Positions 7,582-14,866 of a stretch of DNA of 34,215 nucleotides are shown one piece after another (the stretch's first letter is position 1; every line of letters starts with the position of its first letter). The position numbers and the translations under genes were made by a program. The DNA comes from Nitrososphaerota archaeon (lineage in GTDB: Archaea > Thermoproteota > Nitrososphaeria > Nitrososphaerales > Nitrososphaeraceae), in assembly GCA_005877075.1 (NCBI GenBank), contig VBPX01000014.1, positions 1 through 34,215 of the forward strand, in the 5' to 3' direction. The notes beneath the pieces were generated by a model. It searched no databases. It saw only the letters and a program-made list of their open reading frames with translations, and was not told where the DNA came from.

Positions 7582-8025
7582 TTATTTTATATCCGCATTT
7601 GAAGAAAAAGTTTTTTGATACAATTGTTTCCCTTTAGGGAATATTTCTCTTTTTAAGATATAATTCTCTATAGATATTTTTCCTGGACCAAATATGACAA
7701 GTGTTATGCATATCGACATCAATAGTAGTTCAAATTCATATCCACCAACGAAACCTTTTGACAATTTGACCATCACTATTACACCTATCATTTCAATCAC
7801 TATTAATGCTGAAGCAATTCTTGTTAAAATGCCAAACAAAATAGCTAAGCCCCCTATTGCCTCTAAAAGTGCTATGGGGATGAACAATTCTGAGGGAATA
7901 CCAACAGATCGAAAGAAGTTATTTCCTCCGGTTATATCGTAAAATTTTGGTAATCCACGCGCAATCAATGTGATTCCAGCCATAATTCTAATAGGCAATA
8001 TCCCAAAACTAACAAATGAGTTCAT
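7582..8025 (-). CDS. DoxX-family membrane protein
   Basis: A 147-residue protein with four predicted membrane helices: residues about 5-25, 45-65 (IPIALLEAIGGLAILFGIL), 68-90 and 95-115. The pattern RIMAGITLIARGLPKF near the N-terminus and the Glu-Gly-Gly in helix 2 match the DoxX/DoxD-like family. Family members include the thiosulfate:quinone oxidoreductase subunit DoxD and membrane partners of oxidative-stress complexes, but most are uncharacterised. The tail after helix 4 is basic and cytoplasmic. It is monocistronic, converging with the ABC permease. Its upstream region is AT-rich, with TATA-like tracts near 8050. Confidence 0.8.
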   Translation of the reverse strand: MNSFVSFGILPIRIMAGITLIARGLPKFYDITGGNNFFRSVGIPSELFIPIALLEAIGGLAILFGILTRIASALIVIEMIGVIVMVKLSKGFVGGYEFELLLMSICITLVIFGPGKISIENYILKREIFPKGKQLYQKTFSSNADIK

Positions 8026-8328
8026 ATTTACGTATATTTTTACGCGTGGTCAAATTTATAAATTATGAAAAATAAATTGGAATAATTATGTTTAAAAATT
8101 TTTGAATCATTTTAAAAAATAACAATGATTTTCGCATCAAAAATTAATGAGAATAAAAATATCAATAACATTCTTGCTATAATATGGTAATATCTTAATA
8201 AGTTGTGTTAATTATCACTTTTATTTTTTATGAATAATTTTATCTTTTAAGTAAAATGTTTGAATTCACTGTTATTTAAAGAGTCGATTATCAAGCTACA
8301 TTTCTTTAAATAGAATTTTCAAGAAATA
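8026..8328. other. Very AT-rich intergenic region
   Basis: About 300 bases between two divergent genes (DoxX and the GNMT-repeat protein). It holds A/T tracts that serve both promoters. I see no ORF or stable hairpin. Confidence 0.5.
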
Positions 8329-8336
8329 CTTAAATA
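8329..8336 (+). promoter_or_regulatory. TATA box of the GNMT-repeat gene
   Basis: The sequence cttaaata is centred about 27 nt before the ATG at 8360. Archaeal transcription starts about 25 nt after the TATA box, which would place the RNA 5' end at the start codon, i.e. a leaderless mRNA. This supports ATG 8360 rather than the earlier in-frame TTG at 8345. Confidence 0.55.
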
Positions 8337-8359
8337 AAGTAATATTGTTTCTTATTAAA

Positions 8360-8578
8360 ATGACCACAACTCTTATTTTGGCATTAGCGCTCACATTGGC
8401 CTTAGGTATGATACTAGTACCTGCAATTGGTACCATTGTGTTTGATCAAAATATGTCTGGTAACCAAACAATGACGACTGGTGTGCCCGGTAACATGATT
8501 GGTAACATGACTGGTAACATGACTGGTAACATGACTGGTAACATGACTGGTAACATGACTGGTAACATGACTGGATAA
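8360..8578 (+). CDS. Small secreted protein ending in GNMT tetrapeptide repeats
   Basis: A 72-residue protein. Residues 1-27 are a strongly hydrophobic signal peptide or anchor rich in Leu and Ala; a short Asn/Gln/Thr linker follows; residues 44-71 are GNMI followed by six GNMT units. Every GNMT contains N-M-T, an N-glycosylation sequon, so if exported the tail could carry about six glycans close together. Met-rich repeats can also bind copper(I), a second possibility in ammonia oxidisers, which are copper-dependent. Neither role is proven. ATG 8360 is preferred over TTG 8345 because of the TATA spacing. No family recognised. Confidence 0.65.
   Translation: MTTTLILALALTLALGMILVPAIGTIVFDQNMSGNQTMTTGVPGNMIGNMTGNMTGNMTGNMTGNMTGNMTG
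8489..8572 (+). repeat. Seven 12-bp tandem units encoding GNMT
   Basis: Seven units of ggtaacatgact run without interruption; the first has att in place of act (GNMI). The last six are identical at DNA level, including third codon positions, which points to recent expansion by slippage or unequal exchange. Unit number can change without frameshift. Confidence 0.92.
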
Positions 8579-9456
8579 AAGAAGTGATCTTGTGATCTAT
8601 TAATACCACAAAAGCACCGTAAGTAGAACAGAATCAAATACACTGAAATAAGTAATCACCCTTTTTTTTATTTATAAAATTTAGGAGCAAAATTAGAATG
8701 AATACGAGACTTTTCATAATTAAGATGCCGCTATAGTGTTCGCAAGCCTAAATTATACAATTCAAAAAAACAAAATTAAATAATTTAAAATGATTTTAGA
8801 ATGATGATTTGTTTGATTTGTCCTGTGCTTGAATTCGAAAAGGTAATTTACAACTATCTTTAATTTATAAGAAGAATAATGAGCAAATAACAAAATAGCT
8901 GTAGAAATTTCCCTTATCAATATTTGTTTGCTTAATAGTAAATTGGATGCTTAGGATACGTATCCCACCAAAGGTTCAAGCAAGTGTTAACCCCAACGTT
9001 GAACAGCTTACACATGCACTGGAAATAATACTTAATGTAGTAGCGGAGAGAGCCGATTTACTTACTCTTAATCTAAAGTTGCTTAGCATATACAAATTAA
9101 ACATTAGCAAAACTCCCACTAGAAGTGAATTGATGCATGATAAAAGAAACCTTGGCAGCATGTCATTTGGAACATAGAATGCTAGGAAAGGTGGAAAAAA
9201 TAGAAACTGATCAGATAGGTTAGTTAACACCCAGAAAGCAATACCCTGCTACTGATGCAATCATGAGATGTGTTGGGGTAGAAAAGACAGTTTTTGCAAC
9301 CAATATGCTTTGAATTAACACTATTAATTCTTGTTTTGGGCTCTTTATTATTGGACAAATTAAAAGGGTATTAGGTTGAAATTCTTATTAAAAAATATCC
9401 AATTTCAATCGGATAATTTTGATCCTTATATATTCAAATTTTTACCTTCAACACGA
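8579..9456. other. Long region without a convincing gene
   Basis: Nearly 880 bases. The only candidate is an open frame at 8947-9177 on the plus strand (76 codons, beginning MLRIRIPPKVQASVNPNVE), with a longer shadow on the opposite strand. It has a plausible amphipathic middle but no recognised motif, SD or clearly spaced TATA box, so I do not call it. The rest may be a decayed gene or regulatory DNA. Confidence 0.4.
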
Positions 9457-9464
9457 TTTAAATA
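9457..9464 (+). promoter_or_regulatory. TATA box before the secreted helical protein gene
   Basis: tttaaata lies about 34 nt before the ATG at 9495. Transcription would start near 9486, next to a GGTGA Shine-Dalgarno-like element at 9483-9487, seven bases before the start codon. Confidence 0.45.
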
Positions 9465-9494
9465 TCGTCCATATTTAATTAGGGTGACCTAACA

Positions 9495-9944
9495 ATGATT
9501 ATAACCAAACGAGCATGGACTGTATATATCGCTATTATTTTAGCTCCAACTGCCATATATGATTTAAAAAATGGCTATGCTCAGAATGGCTACACTCATG
9601 AAAACGAAACAAATCAGACTGAAGTTAAATCAAATAAGTATGTTGAGTATTTACAGAATACCAGAAATTTGTTAAACCAATCATTGGCCGAATATAAAAA
9701 CGCCAATTTTACAGGTGCTGAAGAATTAGCGATTACTGCATATCTGGATAACTTTGAGTATGTAGAACATCAAATCGAGAAAAACGGATCTCATAGTTTG
9801 GTGGAAGATATAGAGCACATGATGCGAGAAAAATTGCGAGATATGATAAAAGAAAAAGCCAGTCAAACAGATGTATATCTGCACATAAATGCTACTGATG
9901 CTAAACTTGTAGAAGCGATAAATCTGGTAAATGGCACAAAATAA
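9495..9944 (+). CDS. Secreted alpha-helical protein
   Basis: A 149-residue protein with a signal peptide (about residues 1-29, ending YAQN). The mature part is almost wholly helical and charged. The segment EELAITAYLDNFEYVEHQIE followed by a second acidic/basic helix resembles the extracytoplasmic helical domain that precedes FTR1-type iron permeases in some prokaryotes, but the resemblance is weak. Three or four Asn-x-Ser/Thr sequons lie in the mature chain. It has a GGTGA site seven bases before its ATG and appears monocistronic. Function unknown. Confidence 0.65.
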   Translation: MIITKRAWTVYIAIILAPTAIYDLKNGYAQNGYTHENETNQTEVKSNKYVEYLQNTRNLLNQSLAEYKNANFTGAEELAITAYLDNFEYVEHQIEKNGSHSLVEDIEHMMREKLRDMIKEKASQTDVYLHINATDAKLVEAINLVNGTK

Positions 9945-10208
9945 TGATGCTACTTTGAATAAGGATTATGCATCTTTAAATTGGTAGTATGAGAGCGTGA
10001 GATTAGACTCCTATATTGAAAGTTTGATGCAAAATTATGCGAGATTGATACTCTAGATAGAAAATTAAGTAATGATAGATTGTGATAATTTCAAACGAAA
10101 AGCTTCTGAATTGAGGAAGTAATAACTAAAATTGAAATTTCACAGAAAATAGATATTTTTTTATTGGACGTCTAACGAACTATTAGTCTATGCTTAATGA
10201 AGCTACTT

Positions 10209-10215
10209 GGAGGTG
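10209..10215 (+). promoter_or_regulatory. Shine-Dalgarno site fixing a GTG start
   Basis: GGAGGTG is the full complement of the archaeal 16S 3' end and lies six bases before GTG 10222. A start at TTG 10207 would put the SD inside the coding sequence. Confidence 0.7.
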
Positions 10216-10221
10216 GATAAA

Positions 10222-10602
10222 GTGATCGAATATGTTCTGATAACAGCTATTAGATTACTATCATTCTTCTCGAAATTGGTTGAACAATACGTGATAAATA
10301 ATTTTTTGGAATTTGTCAGAACTTTTGAGCATGTACTTATGGTACTGACTGTGGTAGCATTCTTCTTAATAATAATATACATGACAATGAAGCAGCTTAA
10401 GAAATTACCGAAGTTTTATGTAATAGAAGTTGAAGATGTATACGGTAAAAAGACAGTTGTTGATGGCTTGAGAATCAATTTCACAACATTTACAGCTGCC
10501 AAAAGCTATGCTCAGTTTTATTCTAACCTATATGGCGAGCAGTATAAGTTCAGAATAGTTGGACGTAATCGGATTCTGAATTATCCTCGTAAGAATGTCT
10601 AG
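10222..10602 (+). CDS. Small membrane protein with a C-terminal soluble domain
   Basis: Unrecognised, 126 residues from the chosen start. A first amphipathic or hydrophobic helix (residues about 2-25), a second clear transmembrane helix (about 38-58, VLMVLTVVAFFLIIIYM), then a basic link (KQLKKLPK) and a cytoplasmic-type alpha/beta domain with VIEVEDVYGKKTVVDG and AAKSYAQFYSNLYG. A consensus Shine-Dalgarno GGAGGTG at 10209-10215 sits six bases before GTG 10222, so I prefer that start; the frame is open back to TTG 10207, which overlaps the SD itself. Neighbours give no functional hint. Confidence 0.65.
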   Translation: MIEYVLITAIRLLSFFSKLVEQYVINNFLEFVRTFEHVLMVLTVVAFFLIIIYMTMKQLKKLPKFYVIEVEDVYGKKTVVDGLRINFTTFTAAKSYAQFYSNLYGEQYKFRIVGRNRILNYPRKNV

Positions 10603-10723
10603 TTATCTGATCAAGTTACTCTGAAGACTATACTTTATCAAATGCTTCATTCTACCTACGCAGTGTTCTAGAAAGGACAATTTCTCTACAAATTGTGCTG
10701 ATTACATTCATTCATATTAGGGT

Positions 10724-10730
10724 AAGGAGG
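10724..10730 (+). promoter_or_regulatory. Shine-Dalgarno site placed too far from the TRAM gene start
   Basis: AAGGAGG lies 18 bases before the TRAM ATG (10749) but only seven bases before an out-of-frame TTG at 10738. That TTG opens a three-codon ORF (TTG AGT TAT TAA) whose stop overlaps the TRAM start as TAATG. Confidence 0.55.
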
Positions 10731-10748
10731 TCCTTCCTTGAGTTATTA

Positions 10749-10997
10749 ATGAGTTACGGAGGAAGAAACGGATACGGTAAAGGAGAAGGTCATAGGGGAA
10801 CATTTGGTTCTAGTCCAAAACCAGTCGAAATGGGAAAGGAGTACGAAGTAGAAATAACAGAAATAAGCAACAGAGGAGATGGAATAGCTAGAGTCCAAGG
10901 ATTTGTAATCTTTGTCGCAGGCGGTAAGGTCGGACAGAATGTGAAGATAAGGATTACTAGTATAGGGGAAAGATTCGCAAAAGCAGAAGTTGTATAA
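10749..10997 (+). CDS. TRAM-domain RNA-binding protein
   Basis: Eighty-two residues from ATG 10749. After a Gly-rich N-terminus (SYGGRNGYGKGEGHRG, likely flexible and RNA-contacting), residues about 27-82 form a TRAM domain: GKEYEVEITEISNRGDGIARVQGFVIFV, then a GxxVGQNVKIRI strand and a closing FAKAEVV. Archaeal stand-alone TRAM proteins act as RNA chaperones or cold-shock-like proteins. The frame extends upstream to TTG 10695, but those 18 residues do not look like TRAM protein and the SD lies inside that stretch, so I use the ATG. The SD is unusually far away. Confidence 0.85.
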   Translation: MSYGGRNGYGKGEGHRGTFGSSPKPVEMGKEYEVEITEISNRGDGIARVQGFVIFVAGGKVGQNVKIRITSIGERFAKAEVV

Positions 10998-11415
10998 CCG
11001 AAATAGTCTATCATAATATTATGATGGTCAATCCAAATTAGTTTTTTGAAATATCATTTTTTTTCTGTTTAAAATACTTGAGTACAGCTAACAAACTTTA
11101 TTATAGGTAGATTGAAGTTAACATAGTAACCCAACTATAGGTGAAAAGAAACCAATCTCAATTATTCATCGTTCTCTTACAAGTTATTTGTTGCCTCAAA
11201 TAAAGTAGCATTTGTAAATTATCTGACAATAAATCATATTTCTTGGTTTAACATAATGGTAAGATTTACACGTAACACTCAATTAGTAACTACTGCCTTT
11301 TTTTGGTACGAGAGAACAAGATGACACAATTGGTAACAAAGAATAATTTGTAGTCTTACTATCAATTAACGGCATAATATATGGTAAAGTTATTAGTACT
11401 ATTATGATTCTTTCA
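10998..11415. other. Intergenic region with a 16-bp palindrome
   Basis: A perfect palindrome ATCATAATATTATGAT occupies 11010-11025, 13 bases after the TRAM stop codon. It might be a protein site or an RNA hairpin at the transcript end. The rest of the 418 bases shows no ORF or RNA gene I can support. Confidence 0.45.
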
Positions 11416-11544
11416 TTATTTTGATTCCTTAAGCCAGTTCTTTATGCAATTTATACAGATATGGTATTCACGTGGGTCCACGCCAGAAGGAGAATAAAAA
11501 GACTTGTACTTTTCAGATTCTTTTCTACAAAAATCACAGTCCAT
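11416..11544 (-). CDS. 42-aa zinc microprotein (CDFC...CINC)
   Basis: An ATG ORF of 42 codons ending TAA. It starts MDCDFC and has a second knuckle HICINC at residues 28-33, giving Cys3, Cys6, Cys30 and Cys33: a CxxC-x23-CxxC zinc ribbon or treble clef, with a KNWLKES helix at the end. The spacing matches many archaeal zinc microproteins, and the central SPSGVDPREYH loop is polar. Chance preservation of two paired CxxC motifs in an AT-rich ORF is unlikely. An AT-rich element (taaatgtaata on the coding strand) lies about 20-28 nt upstream. Function unknown; a nucleic-acid or protein adaptor role is plausible. Confidence 0.65.
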   Translation of the reverse strand: MDCDFCRKESEKYKSFYSPSGVDPREYHICINCIKNWLKESK

Positions 11545-11913
11545 AATATATAGTTGACATTATTACATTTATCTGTTGATCTTAAATTTGACATTTCTAC
11601 TTGAATTGTAGAAAAAACTCTATAATATCATAATAATTTCTTGTCTTAAAAATCGACGTTGCTTTTTCAAAAAAGATTGTTATCCAACCCATGGAACTAT
11701 TATTTATATGAGGTCAATACTCACAATAACTCGTAGTAATATCGTAAGTATGGCATAACGTTGCACATCAACAAAAATAAAAATAATCCTTCTAGAACCC
11801 AAAATCCTATTTAATAATACAAAACGTACTTCGAAAGGGCACAATATTCATATTGGAATAGTTATTATCTAATCAAATATAATGAATTCTTTTTCCTTAA
11901 GCGAGTATCGATC
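11545..11913. other. Intergenic region, nothing assigned
   Basis: About 370 bases between the divergent 42-aa zinc protein and UspA. It is AT-rich with a few TATA-like tracts. I see no ORF, repeat or RNA gene. Confidence 0.45.
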
Positions 11914-11922
11914 GGAGGAGGG
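11914..11922 (+). promoter_or_regulatory. Shine-Dalgarno site for the TTG start of UspA
   Basis: ggaggaggg ends six bases before TTG 11929. This supports the non-ATG start and indicates that this mRNA has a leader. Confidence 0.65.
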
Positions 11923-11928
11923 TAGTAT

Positions 11929-12387
11929 TTGTCATTAGGTATAAAAAAAATATTAGTTACAATTGATGGATCTGAATCTTCTAAGAAAGCCACCGAATAT
12001 GCAATTAGTTTAGCCAAAAAATATGATGCTCAGCTAATAATATTATATGTACTATATTCAGAATTAGGATTTGCATATTCAAACCTATTAGGCGTCACTA
12101 CTCCAAAGGCTATTCAAGATGTATTAGAAACGCAAAAAAATGAGGTTCAAAAATGGTTTGATGAAGTAAAAAATAAACTTAAAACCAGTAATATTTCTGT
12201 AACGGATAAAATCATTATTTCAGCCTCATCAATTGTTGGTGAAATTGTGGCCTTTGCAGATAAAGAAAAAATAGATTTGATAATTTTGGGAACAAGAGGA
12301 AGAACTGGTTTTAAAAAATTGTTACTTGGGAGTGTAGCAGAAGGGGTTGTAACTCATTCATCATGTCCAGTTATGGTAGTTAGATAA
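11929..12387 (+). CDS. Universal stress protein (UspA family, ATP-binding type)
   Basis: A 152-residue single-domain Usp. The first strand is KKILVTIDGSESSKKATEYA with the conserved Asp of the ATP site, and the C-terminal loop GTRGRTGFKKLLLGSVAEGV fits the G-x2-G-x9-G-S/T nucleotide motif, so it belongs to the ATP-binding branch. The last strand CPVMVVR is typical. Such proteins form dimers in the cytoplasm and are induced by stress; thaumarchaeal genomes carry many copies. TTG start supported by the strong SD. Monocistronic as far as can be seen. Confidence 0.93.
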   Translation: MSLGIKKILVTIDGSESSKKATEYAISLAKKYDAQLIILYVLYSELGFAYSNLLGVTTPKAIQDVLETQKNEVQKWFDEVKNKLKTSNISVTDKIIISASSIVGEIVAFADKEKIDLIILGTRGRTGFKKLLLGSVAEGVVTHSSCPVMVVR

Positions 12388-12407
12388 TTCATATAAATCA
12401 TGGTTAC

Positions 12408-12554
12408 ATGAATGAAACAACTGAACGTAGTAGTGATCTAAATAAGCAAGAGTACAGAAAATCTTTCATATTCTATTGCAATAACTCCACAATGGAATGT
12501 TTTTGGGACATAAGAACAAATTATTCTGCGAATCTCCTTACATCACACAACTGA
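12408..12554 (+). CDS. Possible 48-aa cysteine-containing ORF
   Basis: An ATG ORF of 48 codons, 20 bases after the UspA stop. The middle reads SFIFYCNNSTMECFWDIRTN: two cysteines with aromatic neighbours, recalling the F-x-C...C-x-W core of small DUF1059-like proteins. It lacks the C-terminal His-rich end of that family. There is no clear SD. It may be a small gene in the UspA transcript, a decayed one, or chance. Confidence 0.25.
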   Translation: MNETTERSSDLNKQEYRKSFIFYCNNSTMECFWDIRTNYSANLLTSHN

Positions 12555-12693
12555 AAATGAAATTGTAATTTTAATTCAATTTTATTTTTACGGGTAAATT
12601 ATTAGTAAATATTTGTAGAGCTTTTGATATAGAACAATAGTAGAAGATAATCATAGCTAAAGCTCATAAATCGGTACCGTCTATGTTATACTC

Positions 12694-12909
12694 ATGCTAA
12701 AAAATAGTAAACAAATAATGATTTTGATAAATTCATGCCGGGAAGAAAAAGACATTGGAAAAAGATATCGATTTTTAGAATACATTAATAATTTATTGCC
12801 TACAGAACTTAGGATAGCAATTCCGTCGATTATTACACATGACTGTGTAGATGTGATTTTGAGTTCAATAGAAGAAAGACTATCGCCACCAATCTACGAG
12901 TTAATGTAA
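12694..12909 (+). CDS. Small protein of unknown function (71 aa)
   Basis: A 71-residue helical protein with no signal peptide, membrane helix or cysteine motif (only Cys15 and Cys51). The N-terminal half is basic (KEEDIGKRYRFLEYINNLL-like pattern); the C-terminal half contains AIPSIITHDCVDVILSSIEERL. A TATA-like cataaat at 12665-12671 lies 26 nt before the ATG, fitting a leaderless mRNA and supporting a real gene. Not recognised. Confidence 0.5.
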   Translation: MLKNSKQIMILINSCREEKDIGKRYRFLEYINNLLPTELRIAIPSIITHDCVDVILSSIEERLSPPIYELM

Positions 12910-12940
12910 GTTATTAGATTACAGTACTTATACTAGAGCA

Positions 12941-13039
12941 TTATTCTCTATGTAACTCTAGCATGTGTTCTTTTAATTCTTCTTGTGTATTAAATGACAT
13001 TCCGCATGCCGCACATTTTTCTTGACCATCGGAAGACAT
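12941..13039 (-). CDS. 32-aa single C2H2 zinc-finger microprotein
   Basis: An ATG ORF of 32 codons consisting almost wholly of one classical C2H2 finger: CAACGMSFNTQEELKEHMLELH. Cys9 and Cys12, hydrophobic Phe16 and Leu22, and His25 and His30 keep the spacing C-x2-C-x12-H-x4-H. A TATA-like caatataa (13061-13068 on the plus strand) lies 26 nt upstream, as expected for a leaderless transcript. Single-finger proteins of this kind are known in Thaumarchaeota and Haloarchaea and may bind DNA, RNA or protein. A longer relative of the same finger ends the protein at 19323-19688. Confidence 0.75.
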   Translation of the reverse strand: MSSDGQEKCAACGMSFNTQEELKEHMLELHRE

Positions 13040-13060
13040 ACTGAGTACATATCCACTATA

Positions 13061-13068
13061 CAATATAA
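13061..13068 (-). promoter_or_regulatory. TATA box of the C2H2 microprotein gene
   Basis: Read on the minus strand as ttatattg, centred 26 nt before ATG 13039. Confidence 0.5.
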
Positions 13069-13247
13069 CGATTTCACTATTTTAGAATAAGAAAATTCTA
13101 GCAATCCACGGAATTTACCTCAATTTTTCTACTTATGTGGATTTGATTCACACCTATAGATTAACTTTCGAGCAAAGTTACAATAAAGTATATCCAAATT
13201 CTTGTTCGTGATTATCTGTGTACAGAGCTTATATAATAAATGAAAAA

Positions 13248-13666
13248 TTAAATCATATGAAATACCTTCTCTGGTTTAATCTTTAAGATTACTCTTTCTT
13301 CACCATTGTACCATCCTGAAAATTTATCTTTTCCGATATATTTTTTTGCTAACTTATCAATATGTTTTTCAGCTGCATCTCCGGTAATTTGTTCTATGAC
13401 TTTACCTCTAACGGTAACCATTTCGTACTGATTATATTGATCAACTGCAGATAAAGCTATTCTTGGATCCATTGAAATGTTCTTCTGTTTTATTCTACCT
13501 ATTGCAGTATTGATAAAAGAATATTACCATTTTCAATATCTACCCAAGTTGGAGTGACATGAGGCGAACCGTCTTCCATTAACGAAGACAAGAAAACAAG
13601 ATTCTTACTTTCAAAAAATTTTCTAATATTCGGATCACTTAACTTGCCATTTGTTTGTTGAGTCAC
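13248..13666 (-). pseudogene. PPOX-class, probably F420-dependent, flavin-fold enzyme, split by a frameshift
   Basis: Two frames together give one protein of about 139 residues. The first, from GTG 13666, covers a helix and FLSSLMEDGSPHVTPTWVD then NGNIL, and then hits TAG. The second contains INTAIGRIKQKN, DPRIALSAVD, YEMVTVRGKV and the C-terminal KFSGWYNGEERVILKI. This is the split-barrel order of PPOX-class probable F420-dependent enzymes (TIGR03618-like). One extra T in the run opposite 13515-13518 joins the halves as NILFINTAIGR. The remaining ORF alone (13248-13472, MDPRIALS start) lacks the cofactor-binding first half. Genuine pseudogene or 1-base sequencing error in a short homopolymer. 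Confidence 0.8.
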
Positions 13667-13818
13667 AGATAATTATTGGCACTATTTCTAATAACTGTTT
13701 GTTTAGAGTTACGAAGCATACACTACTTTGTATATGGCCGTGTTTTCTGAGAAAGGTTCATCTAGACCACAATAAAATAGAAATTCTCAAATATTAAATT
13801 AGTAAAGTAATACATGAC

Positions 13819-14454
13819 TTGAAAAATAAAATCAATCATAGTTATGAGGAGAACATTGTAGTGAAAGTTTTAGCAGAAATTGAAAAGACAGCGAGAAAGG
13901 AATTTCTACCTTCAATAGGCCCTATTAAAGGAAAAATCATAGAAGATGTTATTAGGAAACACAAACCTAAAAACGCCCTTGCAATTTTAATGGCAAATAT
14001 TTTATTAAGTGGACAAGATGGTAATAAGGTCGTTAATAGTAATGAATCTAGTTCACGGAATACGGTTCTTATTAGTGTGGAAAAGGATCCGAAACTTGCA
14101 AAAATAGCAAAAAAGAACATAGAGAATTCAGGACTATCAGATAAAATACAAGTAATTAATGGTGATGCTTTGGAAGTGATTCCAAAACTAAAATCCAAAT
14201 TTGATTTGATTTTCTTAGATGCGACAAAAATGGAATACTTCAAATATCTTCGCCTTGCAGAAAAGTATAATTTACTAAATAGTAGAGCAGTAGTAATAGC
14301 AGATAATGTGCTCATATATGAAAATGAAATGAAAGACTATCTGGACTATGTTAGAAATTCCGGTAACTACAGTAGCCGTACAACAGAGACTACCTTGGAA
14401 TTTTCTAAGAATGTCAAAGATGCTCTTGAAGTTAGTATCAATATTGCTACTTAA
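13819..14454 (+). CDS. O-methyltransferase-like protein missing SAM motif I
   Basis: A 211-residue protein aligning by motifs with the class I O-methyltransferase family 3 (catechol/caffeoyl-CoA type): VLISVEKDPKLAKIAKKNIE (motif II; acidic residue for the SAM ribose), KIQVINGDALEVIPKL (motif III), FDLIFLDATKMEYFKYL and AVVIADNV (post-III, metal region). Upstream, where such proteins read LEIGTxxGYSAILMA, this one goes from KPKNAL directly to AILMANIL: the glycine-rich EIGTxxGYS that holds SAM is absent. Residues after that (SGQDGNKVVNSNESSSRN) are an extra polar insert. Catalysis by the normal mechanism is doubtful. TTG start at 13819. Confidence 0.7.
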   Translation: MKNKINHSYEENIVVKVLAEIEKTARKEFLPSIGPIKGKIIEDVIRKHKPKNALAILMANILLSGQDGNKVVNSNESSSRNTVLISVEKDPKLAKIAKKNIENSGLSDKIQVINGDALEVIPKLKSKFDLIFLDATKMEYFKYLRLAEKYNLLNSRAVVIADNVLIYENEMKDYLDYVRNSGNYSSRTTETTLEFSKNVKDALEVSINIAT

Positions 14455-14631
14455 CATCCGTATCTAGATTTCTTCCTAAAGTATAGGTTGCATATAAGAT
14501 CTTATATTTTTCAGCGCCAACAAGTACTACTTTAGTAATACACGACTTTGGGTATTTTTGTTATTAAGAGTTACTGATAGACGTTTAAAGTAATTGTAAT
14601 TCTTAATAAGTATAATGACTATTTGACAATA

Positions 14632-14802
14632 TTGAGTACAGAAAAAAAGAATCCACTAAAGCGTGATCAAGCATTAAAAGACGCTACGAACGGCCAGTTT
14701 GGAGAAGAGCTTCCAGATACACCAAAGGATCATTCCAAATTACAGGCGGATGAAAACTTGCGAAAAAAGGTCACCAGAAAATTATCCAAAAATATCAATT
14801 AA
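14632..14802 (+). CDS. 56-aa charged small protein
   Basis: A TTG-started ORF of 56 codons: MSTEKKNPLKRDQALKDATN at the front, then GQFGEELPDTPKDH, ending with a basic helix NLRKKVTRKLSKN. No hydrophobic segment, so soluble and probably largely disordered with a basic end. A TATA-like tcttaataag centred about 26 nt before the TTG supports expression as a leaderless mRNA. Composition (Lys, Asp, Glu, few aromatics) is gene-like rather than random for an AT-rich region. I do not recognise the family. Confidence 0.5.
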   Translation: MSTEKKNPLKRDQALKDATNGQFGEELPDTPKDHSKLQADENLRKKVTRKLSKNIN

Positions 14803-14866
14803 CTATCTTAATATCAAATTGTCGGCAAAAATCATTAATTCTGCTTATTTTTGAGGCACGAAACAT

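Noticed and set aside
8947-9177. 76-codon plus-strand ORF beginning MLRIRIPPK
   Set aside because: No recognised motif, SD or promoter spacing, and an equally long antisense frame; insufficient to call a gene.
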